Assembly (NCBI RefSeq): GCF_001990485.1
Contig: NZ_LBFC01000006.1
Span: 116,564 to 180,563 of the forward strand
Length of the DNA stretch: 64,000 nucleotides
Reading direction: 5' to 3'
From: Thermosipho affectus
GTDB lineage: Bacteria > Thermotogota > Thermotogae > Thermotogales > Fervidobacteriaceae
The position numbers were made by a program, and so were the translations under genes. Each line of letters opens with the position of its first letter. The stretch's first letter is position 1. Below, piece by piece: positions 49,332 to 58,972 of the stretch. Under the pieces are notes generated by a model. The model saw nothing but the letters and a program-made list of their open reading frames with translations. It had not been told where the DNA came from and searched no databases.

Positions 49332-51803
49332 TCATTTAACAACAATATTGAGCAACTTATTTTTCACATAAATTACCTTTACTACATCTTTCCCTTTTAA
49401 ATATGAAGAAATTTTTGGATTCTCAAATGCTAATTTCTTTATATCCTCTTCATTTGTATCAACTTTTGCAAGTATTTTTCCCCTTACTTTTCCGTTTATT
49501 TGTATGATAATCGTAACTTCATCGACTTGCAAAGCGCTCTCATCATAACTTGGCCATTTTTCATTCACTATTAAAGTTTCGTTTCCCAAATCATGCCAAA
49601 TCTCTTCTGCCATGTGTGGTGCAAATGGTGATAAAATGAGTGTTAATTTTTCCACTAATTCTCTAAGTAACGGTAGATTCAATTCCCTTGATTTATTCAA
49701 ATATTCAGACAAACTATTGTTAAGTTCCATCAAACCAGCTATAGCGGTGTTAAATTTAAATCCTCCTTCTATATCTTCTGTTATTTTCTTAATTATTCGA
49801 TGCAACTTTCTTCTCAAATCTTTCTCCGATTTATCTTTTAATTGGATATTTTCCGCTTTAACATCCTTTATTTTTGGCAAAATAGAATAAACATTGTTCC
49901 ACAACCTCTTTAAAAATCTATTTACACCTTCTATTCCCGCATCACTCCATTCCGCATCCTTTTCAGGTGGAGCCATAAACAATATGTACGTTCTTAGAGT
50001 ATCTGCACCATATTTTTTAATCATTTCATCTGGCGAAACCACGTTCCCCTTTGACTTACTCATTTTCCAACCATCTTTGTAAATCATTCCTTGCGTAAAC
50101 AGGTTCTCAAATGGTTCTTCAAAGTCCAAATAGCCCAAATCGTGGAGTACTTTTGTAATAAACCTGGAATACAATAGATGTAACACCGCGTGTTCCACTC
50201 CGCCAATGTATTGATTAACAGGCATCCAGTAATTTACATCTTCTTTATCAAACGGTTTATCTTCAAGCTTTGGATTTACATATCTTAAATAATACCAAGA
50301 ACTATCGACAAACGTATCCATAGTATCCGCTTCACGTTTTGCAGGTCCACCGCATTTTGGACACGTGGTATTTAAAAATTGTTCATCCAATGAAAGAGGA
50401 GATTGACCTGTTGGTAAAAATTCCACATCTTTTGGCAATTTTACTGGTAAATCTTTCTCTGGTACGGGAACAACCCCGCATTTTTCACAATACACAACGG
50501 GGATGGGTGCACCCCAATACCTCTGTCTTGAAATAAGCCAATCCCTTAATTTGTATTGAACACTTCTATTACCAATACCTTCTTTTTCAATGTATTCTAT
50601 TATCTTTCCAAGTGCTTTAGTACTTCTTATTCCATCAAAAGGACCTGAATTAACCATAACTCCTTCTTCTTCATAGGCTTTTTCCATCTTACTAGCATCT
50701 ATCGAACTTTCTGGATTGTCAATAACTACCCGAATGGGAAGATTATATTTTTTTGCAAAATCAAAATCTCTTTGGTCATGTGCAGGAACCGCCATTATCG
50801 CCCCGGTACCGTATTCGTATAAAATATAGTTTGCAACATAAATAGGTATTTTTTCTTTTGTTACAGGATTAATTGCATACCTTCCAAGGAAAAATCCTTC
50901 TTTTTCTGCTTCAAGACTAGTTCTTTTAAACCTATCTTCAAGCGAAACCTTTCTCAAAAATTTAGAAAGTTCTTCCTTTCTATCTTCTGTAACCAATGTT
51001 TCTACCAAAGGAGATTCAGGTGCAATAGCCATGAATGTTACTCCCCAAAGGGTGTCTGGCCTTGTTGTGAAAATCTTTATTTTCATATCCAAACCATCTA
51101 CGGGGAACTCTATTTCAGCACCCGTACTTTTACCAATCCAATTTTTTTGCATCGTTTTTACATTCTCCGGCCAACCTTCCAATTTTTCTAAATCATTCAA
51201 TAACCTTTCTGCATAATCTGTAATCTTAAAATACCATTGCTCCAAATGTTTCATTGTGACTTCTGTTCCACATCTTTCACACTTCCCATCCACTACTTGT
51301 TCATTTGCCAAAACAGTTTGACAACTTGGGCACCAATTAACCGCTGCCTTCTTTTTGTAGGCTAAACCATTTTCATACAACTTTAAAAAAATCCATTGGG
51401 TCCATTTGTAATAACTTTCTGTACATGTAATAACTTCTCTAGCCCAATCATAACTTATTCCAATCTTTTTTATCTGGCTTTTTATTATTTCAATATTTTT
51501 AAAGGTCCATTTCTCTGGATGGATCTTATTTTTTATTGCTGCATTCTCAGCGGGCAATCCGAAGGCATCGTAACCAAATGGATGTAAAACATTATACCCT
51601 TTCATCCTTTTATACCTTGCTACAATATCACCAATCACATAGTTTTTCACATGACCTACATGCAATGTACCAGAAGGATACGGAAACATAACTAGGTTAT
51701 AAAACTTTTCCTTTTCCGAACGCTGAGGGGTTTCAAAAACCTTTTCTTTATCCCATATTTCCTGCCATTTTTCTTCTATTTTACTTGGAATATACTCTTT
51801 CAT
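49332..51803 (-). CDS. leuS: Leucyl-tRNA synthetase
   Basis: The 823-residue class I synthetase has the HIGH motif as GTLHVGHVKN, zinc-ribbon Cys pairs (CPSCQTVLAN / CERCGTEV), an editing domain (TTRPDTLWG, PAHDQRDFDFA), a second Cys pair (CPKCGGPAKREADTMDTFVD) and the KMSKS motif WKMSKSKGNV. Length is normal for bacterial LeuS. The ATG follows GAGGAGGGA and is preceded by a strong promoter. Confidence 0.98.
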   Translation of the reverse strand: MKEYIPSKIEEKWQEIWDKEKVFETPQRSEKEKFYNLVMFPYPSGTLHVGHVKNYVIGDIVARYKRMKGYNVLHPFGYDAFGLPAENAAIKNKIHPEKWTFKNIEIIKSQIKKIGISYDWAREVITCTESYYKWTQWIFLKLYENGLAYKKKAAVNWCPSCQTVLANEQVVDGKCERCGTEVTMKHLEQWYFKITDYAERLLNDLEKLEGWPENVKTMQKNWIGKSTGAEIEFPVDGLDMKIKIFTTRPDTLWGVTFMAIAPESPLVETLVTEDRKEELSKFLRKVSLEDRFKRTSLEAEKEGFFLGRYAINPVTKEKIPIYVANYILYEYGTGAIMAVPAHDQRDFDFAKKYNLPIRVVIDNPESSIDASKMEKAYEEEGVMVNSGPFDGIRSTKALGKIIEYIEKEGIGNRSVQYKLRDWLISRQRYWGAPIPVVYCEKCGVVPVPEKDLPVKLPKDVEFLPTGQSPLSLDEQFLNTTCPKCGGPAKREADTMDTFVDSSWYYLRYVNPKLEDKPFDKEDVNYWMPVNQYIGGVEHAVLHLLYSRFITKVLHDLGYLDFEEPFENLFTQGMIYKDGWKMSKSKGNVVSPDEMIKKYGADTLRTYILFMAPPEKDAEWSDAGIEGVNRFLKRLWNNVYSILPKIKDVKAENIQLKDKSEKDLRRKLHRIIKKITEDIEGGFKFNTAIAGLMELNNSLSEYLNKSRELNLPLLRELVEKLTLILSPFAPHMAEEIWHDLGNETLIVNEKWPSYDESALQVDEVTIIIQINGKVRGKILAKVDTNEEDIKKLAFENPKISSYLKGKDVVKVIYVKNKLLNIVVK

Positions 51804-51837
51804 GGAATCCCTCCTCTTTTATTTTCATTTTAATTTT

Positions 51838-51866
51838 ATTATACTATAAATATAAACACTTAACAA
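51838..51866 (-). promoter_or_regulatory. Promoter of leuS
   Basis: On the minus strand TTGTTA (51861-51866), a 17-base spacer and a perfect TATAAT (51838-51843) lie 35 bases before the leuS start codon. No T-box-like leader fits in the short space, so tRNA-sensing regulation is not expected. Confidence 0.72.
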
Positions 51867-51889
51867 ATAAGATGTGAAGAGGTGAAAAG

Positions 51890-52570
51890 ATGCCTAACAT
51901 ATTTTTTGGATATAAAGACAAAGAAAAATTCATATTTGACGAACATGAAACAAAACATTTTAAAACCATTAGAGTTAAAGAAGGTAAAATAATAAAGTGT
52001 ACAGATGGAAAGGGAAATAAATATACTGTAAAAATTGAAAAAATTGAAAAAAAGAAATCTTTTGGAATCATTTTAGAGTCTAAACATATAGAGAAATTAC
52101 AAGAAAAAAATTTAATATTATTTGCGCCATCTGGAAAATGGGAAAGACTTAGATGGTTAATTGAGAAATCAGTAGAATTGGGAGTTGATAAAATATACAT
52201 TACTAAAACCAAATACTCAAATAGAAACTACACAGAAAAACCGGAAAAAATCGAACTTGTTATTAGAAACAGTGCAAAACAATGTACAAGAGTTTATTTT
52301 CCAGATTTTAGATTCATAACGTTTGATGAAATTCCAAAGTATGCAACACAAAATACTTTCTTTTTGGATCTTTCAGGTGAAAAAATACCGGAAAAATTTG
52401 ATTCGAACATATCTTTCATTGTTGGTCCTGAAGGTGGCTTTTCACCAAAAGAAAAGGAGTTTTTAACCAAAAACTTCAAATCTATTTCGTTAGGAAAAAA
52501 AATACTGAGATTTGAAACTGCTGCCTTTGTATTCCTCAGTTTTGTAGCGATCAAATTAAACAAAATTTAA
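51890..52570 (+). CDS. rsmE: 16S rRNA (uracil-1498-N3)-methyltransferase RsmE
   Basis: This 226-residue SPOUT methyltransferase makes m3U1498. The N-terminal PUA-like part has EHETKHFKTIRVKEGK. The C-terminal knot has WERLRWLIEKSVELGVDKI, IVGPEGGFSPKEKEF and SLGKKILRFETAAFVFL. The ATG follows GAGGTGA. It is divergent from leuS and followed by a small protein of unknown function. Confidence 0.93.
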   Translation: MPNIFFGYKDKEKFIFDEHETKHFKTIRVKEGKIIKCTDGKGNKYTVKIEKIEKKKSFGIILESKHIEKLQEKNLILFAPSGKWERLRWLIEKSVELGVDKIYITKTKYSNRNYTEKPEKIELVIRNSAKQCTRVYFPDFRFITFDEIPKYATQNTFFLDLSGEKIPEKFDSNISFIVGPEGGFSPKEKEFLTKNFKSISLGKKILRFETAAFVFLSFVAIKLNKI

Positions 52571-52585
52571 AAAGGGGGTGGTTAT

Positions 52586-52945
52586 ATGATTAAAGGTGAA
52601 AAAGTTTATTCCTATGTAAAATTTGAACATGAAATTGAACCCACCTACAGAGAAAAAATAGCTCTTGCAAAAAAAAGATCAAAAGTAAAGGAAATCCTCT
52701 TTGAAACTCTAAAAATTTTGCTTTCAAAAGTAGATGGAATATTTGAAAAATTAACACCAGAGGATGTATACCTTGACGGTAAAAACTTAAAATTTTCTAA
52801 AAAATGGCAGGAAGAAATTGAAAAATTTTCAAAAAATAGTGATCTGAACGCCATTATACAAAGAATTACAGAATCAGCCATACATAGAATTAAAAAAATA
52901 GAAAATGATGAAAACACGGATTATTTCAACATAAAAACAAAATGA
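52586..52945 (+). CDS. Small charged protein of unknown function
   Basis: The 119-residue cytoplasmic protein is rich in Lys and Glu and largely helical, with no recognised motif. It starts after AAAGGGGGTGG, 15 bases beyond rsmE, and its stop codon runs into a terminator. Codon use matches its neighbours. The function is unknown; partnership with rsmE is only suggested by position. Confidence 0.55.
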   Translation: MIKGEKVYSYVKFEHEIEPTYREKIALAKKRSKVKEILFETLKILLSKVDGIFEKLTPEDVYLDGKNLKFSKKWQEEIEKFSKNSDLNAIIQRITESAIHRIKKIENDENTDYFNIKTK

Positions 52946-52970
52946 GCGGCATTAACGCCGCTCATCTTTT
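52942..52970. terminator. Bidirectional terminator between convergent genes
   Basis: GAGCGGC (52944-52950) and GCCGCTC (52957-52963) form a 7-bp stem, extended by AT pairs, with the loop ATTAAC. On the plus strand CTTTT follows. The minus-strand GNAT gene stops inside the hairpin, so it serves both directions. Confidence 0.8.
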
Positions 52971-53383
52971 AACAATCCATACACGTATATATCAAAGTAC
53001 CTTCCCTGACTGTATTTTGCTTTTCTTAAAACACCTTCTTTTACAAATCCAAGCTTTTCCAATAAATAAATAGATATCTCGTTGTATTCATACACTTCAG
53101 CTGTCAACCTGTTTAAATTCATTTCATCAAATGCATAATCTATAGCTTTTTTCAATATAACCTTTCCATACCCTTTTCCTCGCATATCACTCTTTACATA
53201 ATAAGTTATATACGCATTTCTATTAAAATAGCGCACATTAAAAGTTACAAAACCAATAGGAATACTTTCAAAAAAATTCAAAACCACCCTTCGTGGAATA
53301 TCTATAATTCTTGTTTCAGAAAAGTATTTTAAATCATCACTTTCAATTTTTAACAACTCTTTATCTGATATTTCCATTATCAT
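52952..53383 (-). CDS. RimJ/RimL-type GNAT N-acetyltransferase
   Basis: The 143-residue GNAT protein has the acetyl-CoA-binding motif KSDMRGKGYGKVILKKAIDYAF followed by NRLTAEVYEYNEISIYLLEKLGFVKEGVLRKA, typical of RimJ/RimL-like enzymes. The substrate is unknown. The ATG follows AAGGTGA. It is next to rseP on the same strand. Confidence 0.85.
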   Translation of the reverse strand: MIMEISDKELLKIESDDLKYFSETRIIDIPRRVVLNFFESIPIGFVTFNVRYFNRNAYITYYVKSDMRGKGYGKVILKKAIDYAFDEMNLNRLTAEVYEYNEISIYLLEKLGFVKEGVLRKAKYSQGRYFDIYVYGLLKDERR

Positions 53384-53392
53384 ATTTTCACC

Positions 53393-54901
53393 TTAAAAGA
53401 ATCTTGTAAAATCTGCAAACATAAAATAAAACGCAAGTGCCATTAATACAAAAAAACCAATTGTATGGACTATTGCTTCAATTTTTCTATTAACCTTTTT
53501 TCTTGTTATTATCTCAATTAAAGAAAATACTATTCTCCCACCATCTAGCGCAGGCAAAGGAAGTAAGTTAAAAATACCTAAATTAAGCGTAAACAATGCA
53601 ACCACTGTTAAAATAGTCTCCCATCCCGCTTTTGCAGCTTCACCTACTATAACCGCAATACCTACAGGCCCTGCAACTTGATTTACACCTTTTCCTAAAA
53701 ACAACTTTCCAAACGCTTTCCAAATGGTTTTTGCAGCTGAATTACACCTTTGGATGGCCAATGAAACAGCATCAAATAAATTTTTAGGTTTCAAATATTT
53801 CTGTTCTTGTTTGAAAAATCCAGGAGTAGTAATCAACTTTGAAAAATCTTCTCGTTTCATGTTTAATTTTTTTTCAATTCCATCTCTTATTACAACAATT
53901 TCTAAATTATCCTCCAAGGGTAGCAACTTTGTCTTTATTTTATTTCCCCAAATATCTATATACATTTGGTTTTGTTTTAGCCCTAACCTTGAAACAAGGT
54001 TCAAAAGTGAAACATAATCTCTTATTTCCATAGAATTTACTTTAACTATTCGATCACCTGTACGAAACGGTGAAATATCTTTACTAATAACAGACTCGAA
54101 TCCTGCATAATAAAAACCTATTGTAGGTCTTTCACCTACAAAAGAATAACTTACAACAACTCCAGATAAAGTATTTCCAAAATTATCTTCTAATTCAATA
54201 AATTCTCCATTTTTCAATTGCAAATTCACACCAGGAGTAAATCCATTAATCTTTTTCAAACTTCCTTTTATATCACCGTACACATCATCTAACACAAATA
54301 TATATTCAGGCGGAGTAATACGTGGTGGAATAGAGATGGTAATTACTTTATCGTCTCTTAAGACTTGAAATTCCACAACCTTTCCCTTAGAAATTTGTTC
54401 ACTAACCTCTATAGAATCAAACACCCTTTTTCCATTAACTTTCAAAATTACATCTCCGTCTTTCAAACCATATTCGGCAGCAGGAGAATTATCAATAACC
54501 TTTCCCACAGTAACAGCAGGAACTCCCCAATTAGTAACTATAGGTATAAATAGTATATAAGCAGCAAGTATGGAAAATAAAGGTCCTGCAAAAGCAATTA
54601 AAAGTCTTTGCCAAGCTGGTTTTGCATAAAGTCCATCTTCTACTTCTTCATCAAAGTCCTCACCTTTTAATCTAACATATCCACCAAAAGGTATTATATT
54701 TATTCTAAACAAAGTCTCCTTAAACTTCTTTCTTAAAAGAGCCGGGCCAAAACCAATTGAAAATTCCAAAACACCCACTTTGAAAATTTTTGCAAATAAA
54801 AAATGTCCAAACTCATGTACAACAACGACAAACATAAAAACCAAAACAAAAGAAACAAACGTTAAAATACTAATCACCTCCGCATATTTGATTTTTTCCA
54901 T
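53393..54901 (-). CDS. rseP: Site-2 protease family zinc metalloprotease RseP
   Basis: This membrane protease of about 502 residues cleaves within the membrane, typically anti-sigma factors or signal peptides. It carries HEFGHFLFAK, two or more PDZ-like segments (GLKDGDVILKVNGKRV and a second near DRIVKVNSMEI) and the C-terminal NLLPLPALDGGRIVF metal motif. The start is uncertain. ATG at 54901 has only a weak AAGG, while the strong GGAGGTGA SD points to an ATT at 54868. The frame could extend further inside the upstream GGDEF gene. Confidence 0.88.
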   Translation of the reverse strand: MEKIKYAEVISILTFVSFVLVFMFVVVVHEFGHFLFAKIFKVGVLEFSIGFGPALLRKKFKETLFRINIIPFGGYVRLKGEDFDEEVEDGLYAKPAWQRLLIAFAGPLFSILAAYILFIPIVTNWGVPAVTVGKVIDNSPAAEYGLKDGDVILKVNGKRVFDSIEVSEQISKGKVVEFQVLRDDKVITISIPPRITPPEYIFVLDDVYGDIKGSLKKINGFTPGVNLQLKNGEFIELEDNFGNTLSGVVVSYSFVGERPTIGFYYAGFESVISKDISPFRTGDRIVKVNSMEIRDYVSLLNLVSRLGLKQNQMYIDIWGNKIKTKLLPLEDNLEIVVIRDGIEKKLNMKREDFSKLITTPGFFKQEQKYLKPKNLFDAVSLAIQRCNSAAKTIWKAFGKLFLGKGVNQVAGPVGIAVIVGEAAKAGWETILTVVALFTLNLGIFNLLPLPALDGGRIVFSLIEIITRKKVNRKIEAIVHTIGFFVLMALAFYFMFADFTRFF

Positions 54902-56258
54902 TTCTTTTCGCCTTATAAAGATTTTTATCTGCTTCTTTAACGAAAGCCAACATAGACCTTTTTGGTTTACAACACACCCCAGCACTAAATGTAACTATAT
55001 CAATCCCAAGAGACGACCAATTAAACTCTCTAACCTTATTTAAAACTCTTTCTAAAACGTGTTTTGCATCTCTACATTGTGTGGAAGGAAAAATAACAAG
55101 AAACTCTTCACCACCATACCTTCCAACATAATCACTATCCCTTAAATTTCCACTTATTATACCCGCAACTTTTTTTAAAACTTCATCTCCTTTAATGTGT
55201 CCATACTTATCATTTACTTTTTTAAAGTCATCTATATCTATCATAGCAACTGACAAAGGAATCTTTTGCCTCAAAGACATACGAAGTAATTCATTTAATT
55301 TTTCCATTATAAACGCCTTGCTGTAAACTTTAGTCAGCGCATCTTTCTCTATTTTTGACTTACTTAAGTTATACTCGTTCAAAAGTTTTGCAACCAAAGA
55401 TAACGGTTGAACAGCTGTAGATATTAAATTGTAAAATTCATTTTTTCTTTTCACACCTTCAAGTAGTAAAACTGCTTGTTCATTACCCTTATACGCTAAA
55501 TTGATGGTGATAAATTCCTTTAATTCTCTCCCTTGATTGTTGTAATTTCCATTATAATACCAGTTTAAAGAAGTTACAGGCTTTTCAAATGCCGACATTA
55601 AGATATCTTTTACATTCTGTTTATTAAAGAAATCATCATCACCAGAAAATGAATAAACTCTTGCATTTTCAATATTTAAAATCAAAACATGTAAAGATAT
55701 GATTCCAAAGATTTCATTCAAAAGAAAATAAATTCTCTCAAATAAATATCTTTCATCTTCTAGATATTCTAAAAAACTATATATCTCGGAAATAAATAAC
55801 TCATTTCTCAAACTCTCTTCAAGAATATCTAGAAGATCTCTAAAAGATCTCTTTTTCAAATTAAAAACTTCATAATTTAATTCTAAATGATAATCATTAT
55901 CCAAAAAATTCTTTAATTCACTTAAAATTAACTCTCTATCAATAGATTTTTTCAAATAAAGATCTACACCACTTTTAATTGCCCAAAATTTATTTATAGT
56001 CTCATTTTCCGCAGTTATAATAACTATACCTACGTTTTTAAATTGCGGATATGAACGTATAAAACGTGCTACGTGAATTCCGTTCATTTTGGGCATTGTA
56101 TAATCTACTATTACTACATCTGGAAGAATTGAAAAAAATTTATTCAAACCATCTAAACCATCAACTGCAACTTCTACCTCACAACCTAATTTACCTAACT
56201 CAAACTTAAAAAATTCCCTCCAAAGTTTACTATCATCAATAACAAGTACTTTCTTCAC
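54870..56258 (-). CDS. Response regulator with GGDEF diguanylate cyclase domain
   Basis: The 462-residue protein has an N-terminal receiver domain (DDS 8-10, phosphoacceptor D52 in VIVDYTMPKMNG, Lys in YLKKS), a middle region of about 170 residues without a recognised fold, and a C-terminal GGDEF domain reading GRYGGEEFLVIFP. The RxxD inhibitory site (RDSD) is five residues before GGEEF, so product inhibition by c-di-GMP is expected. It is co-transcribed with an HD-GYP protein. No histidine kinase is adjacent. Confidence 0.9.
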   Translation of the reverse strand: MKKVLVIDDSKLWREFFKFELGKLGCEVEVAVDGLDGLNKFFSILPDVVIVDYTMPKMNGIHVARFIRSYPQFKNVGIVIITAENETINKFWAIKSGVDLYLKKSIDRELILSELKNFLDNDYHLELNYEVFNLKKRSFRDLLDILEESLRNELFISEIYSFLEYLEDERYLFERIYFLLNEIFGIISLHVLILNIENARVYSFSGDDDFFNKQNVKDILMSAFEKPVTSLNWYYNGNYNNQGRELKEFITINLAYKGNEQAVLLLEGVKRKNEFYNLISTAVQPLSLVAKLLNEYNLSKSKIEKDALTKVYSKAFIMEKLNELLRMSLRQKIPLSVAMIDIDDFKKVNDKYGHIKGDEVLKKVAGIISGNLRDSDYVGRYGGEEFLVIFPSTQCRDAKHVLERVLNKVREFNWSSLGIDIVTFSAGVCCKPKRSMLAFVKEADKNLYKAKRNGKNQICGGD

Positions 56259-57901
56259 AAATTTCTCTCCTTTACTATTTCTTTTAACTTCTTCACTATT
56301 TTACCATCAAATTTTCCATTTTCTACGTCTTTTTCTAACAAGACAAATATATCTTCAACTTTAAACCCCTTTATTTTCATAGTATAAAATGCATCCACAA
56401 CTGATATTATCCTACTTTCTATCGGAATTTCTTCATATTTTAAACCAAGATATCCATTCCCGTCACACCTTTCATGATGATACAAAACAATATTTGCTAT
56501 ATCTTTAAAAAATCTAAATCTATTTAAAAGTTCATAACCATAACTGACATGTTCTTTTATCTTATCTAACTCATCTTTAGTTAACCTACCAGTTTTTTTT
56601 AATACTCTATCACTAATCATTATTTTCCCAATATCATGCAAAATCGCCGCTTTCCATGTTTTCTCAGGATTTACTCCAAATTCCTTTGCAATCTTTTTAG
56701 AAAGCTTTGCAACTACCTTTGAGTGTTTCTTTCCTACTCTTTCATCAACACTCACCGCAAAGAATTCTAAGACCTCAAAAAACATCTTATTAAAATCATT
56801 TTCAAGTACTTTTAAAATCAAAAAATTACCAAAAATCTTCCCAAAAATATCAACATACTTTGGTAAATTCAAATTCTCTGAAACAAATGAATCTAAGCAT
56901 ATTGCACCCATTCTTTCATTTTCAACATATATGGGAATAACATACAAAGATTTTATCTTATCACTCCCTATTTCTTTAAATTTTTCGCTAAAACCTTCCT
57001 TCTTATTTAACTCTCTTAAAATATCACCTTTTACATATCCTTCGTACTTTAGTGCTAAAACATTGTCTTCATTGCTAAATTCAAATTCCTTTAATTTTTC
57101 ATCATATCCAAATTGTGCAAAATACTTGTATTTTTCGTTTTGTTTTAAAATAATGCTTCCCGCATTTACGTTTTTAAATAAGGAAATTATCTTTTCTAAA
57201 ATAAATTGAGCTATATTTTCCACACTATCTTTTGGATTTATTTTTGCTAAAATCTCGTATATGGAAATCAAAAATTTATTAAGTTCTTCTACTTCTTTTT
57301 TTGACTTTTCGATATCTTCCATAGATTTCAAAATTTCCTCTTCATTCTCTATAACAACCTCTTGTAAATAATTTATACTCCTTTTTATACTTTCAAATTC
57401 CTCAAATTCCATATCCTCCTCAATTGGAGAATATTCAAGATAATTTTGAAAATAATTTAAACTTCCCTCAATTTTTGCCAATTTATTAGTTATATTTAAA
57501 GAATCTTTGTAAACCGTTCCTCGTAAATTAAAAAACATTAAAAAATATATTATAAAAAACAAAAACGAAAGAATTAAAAATATTAAAATTTCAAAGGATA
57601 TATCTTTAAAAACATATATCACTTTTCCAGCATATTCAAAACTTGAAACCACGGAAAATAGTCTTTTTTCCCTAACAGGTGTTACAAACAAATTATTCCC
57701 ACTTTTTTCTTCTAAAAATTTAAATAACGATTTATCGCCTTCTTCTAACTCACTTACAAGTATTTTGGATATTATTTCCACATTGTTTTTTTCAATATAA
57801 AATAGTAAAATTAGAGTTGAGATGGTAAATATTAAAAATAGAAAAATCAAAAGTAAAAAATTTTTTCTTAGATTTAAGAGGAAAAAATCAGAGATTTTCA
57901 T
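56255..57901 (-). CDS. Membrane GAF/HD-GYP-type phosphodiesterase
   Basis: The 548-residue protein has two N-terminal membrane helices (about 13-33 and 104-125) around a small extracytoplasmic domain, a coiled coil (about 140-205), a GAF-like domain (about 215-370) and an HD-GYP domain. The HD site is [12 protein letters not shown]. The usual GYP reads GYL ([19 protein letters not shown]). It probably hydrolyses c-di-GMP in response to an envelope signal, opposing the GGDEF protein encoded immediately downstream (4-base overlap). Confidence 0.85.
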   Translation of the reverse strand: MKISDFFLLNLRKNFLLLIFLFLIFTISTLILLFYIEKNNVEIISKILVSELEEGDKSLFKFLEEKSGNNLFVTPVREKRLFSVVSSFEYAGKVIYVFKDISFEILIFLILSFLFFIIYFLMFFNLRGTVYKDSLNITNKLAKIEGSLNYFQNYLEYSPIEEDMEFEEFESIKRSINYLQEVVIENEEEILKSMEDIEKSKKEVEELNKFLISIYEILAKINPKDSVENIAQFILEKIISLFKNVNAGSIILKQNEKYKYFAQFGYDEKLKEFEFSNEDNVLALKYEGYVKGDILRELNKKEGFSEKFKEIGSDKIKSLYVIPIYVENERMGAICLDSFVSENLNLPKYVDIFGKIFGNFLILKVLENDFNKMFFEVLEFFAVSVDERVGKKHSKVVAKLSKKIAKEFGVNPEKTWKAAILHDIGKIMISDRVLKKTGRLTKDELDKIKEHVSYGYELLNRFRFFKDIANIVLYHHERCDGNGYLGLKYEEIPIESRIISVVDAFYTMKIKGFKVEDIFVLLEKDVENGKFDGKIVKKLKEIVKERNL

Positions 57902-57943
57902 ACTATCACCTCAACAAATATTTTATCACATAGGAGGATTGAA

Positions 57944-58972
57944 ATGAAAAAAGAAATTAATATAGGCAATGTGAAAATAGGTGGAAAAAATCCAATTGTC
58001 ATTCAATCTATGACAAACACAAACACGGAAAATATTGAAGAAACACTATCACAAATAAATAGATTGTACAAAGCAGGCTGTGAATTAGTAAGAGTTTCAA
58101 TTCCAACATTTGAAGCGGCAATAGCACTTAAAAATATTACAAAAAAATCTCCAATACCTGTAATAGCTGATATACACTATGACTACAAACTTGCAATAGA
58201 AAGCATTAAAAACGGTGCTAAAAAGATTAGAATAAACCCTGGAAATATAGGAAATAAAGAAAAAGTAAAAGAGATAGTAAAAGTTGCAAAAGAGTACAAT
58301 ATACCAATAAGGGTTGGAGCAAATTCTGGTTCAATTTCAAATGAATTTGCACACCTATCAAAAGTTGACGCACTTTGTGAATCTGCACTTAAAGAAGTTA
58401 AAATTTTAGAATCTTTGGGATTTTATAATATAGTAATATCAGTAAAGAGTTCAGATGTAAAAGAGACTATACAAGCATACGAAAAAATTTATAACATCAC
58501 AGAATATCCATTACACTTAGGAGTTACAGAAGCAGGCACATATGAATGGGCTTTAATAAAATCATCCATTGCACTTGGATATCTTCTATACAACGGTATT
58601 GGAGATACAATTAGAATTTCAATTGCCGGTGATCCTGTAAACGAAGTAATTGTTGCAAAAAAAATACTTATATCTTTAAATTTAAGAAAAGGCCCACAAA
58701 TAATTGCCTGCCCAACTTGCGCACGCACAAATATTGACGTTGAAAATTGGGCAAATATCTTGGAACAAAGATTTTCAAACAAAAATATTAAAATAGCGGT
58801 GTTGGGATGTGTCGTTAACGGGATTGGCGAAGGAAAAGATGCGGATATTGGAATAGCAGGTATTCCAAATGGATTTATATTATTTAAAGACGGGAAAATT
58901 ATAGGGCAATTCAAATCTGAAGAAATAATAGATGTATTGGAAAAATATATCAATACAGGGGAAGAAAAATAA
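57944..58972 (+). CDS. ispG: 4-hydroxy-3-methylbut-2-en-1-yl diphosphate synthase IspG (GcpE)
   Basis: This 342-residue [4Fe-4S] enzyme converts MEcPP to HMBPP in the MEP pathway. It begins [19 protein letters not shown] and has [10 protein letters not shown], the IRINPGNIG segment, and the cluster Cys residues in CPTCARTN and [10 protein letters not shown]. The short bacterial form is used, with no extra A* domain. The ATG follows AGGAGG. The 3' end overlaps the clamp-like gene on the opposite strand by 23 bases. Confidence 0.96.
   Translation: MKKEINIGNVKIGGKNPIVIQSMTNTNTENIEETLSQINRLYKAGCELVRVSIPTFEAAIALKNITKKSPIPVIADIHYDYKLAIESIKNGAKKIRINPGNIGNKEKVKEIVKVAKEYNIPIRVGANSGSISNEFAHLSKVDALCESALKEVKILESLGFYNIVISVKSSDVKETIQAYEKIYNITEYPLHLGVTEAGTYEWALIKSSIALGYLLYNGIGDTIRISIAGDPVNEVIVAKKILISLNLRKGPQIIACPTCARTNIDVENWANILEQRFSNKNIKIAVLGCVVNGIGEGKDADIGIAGIPNGFILFKDGKIIGQFKSEEIIDVLEKYINTGEEK

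Noticed and set aside
51804..51889. T-box riboswitch before leuS
   Set aside because: The space between promoter and start codon is about 30 bases, far too short, and no T-box motif is present.
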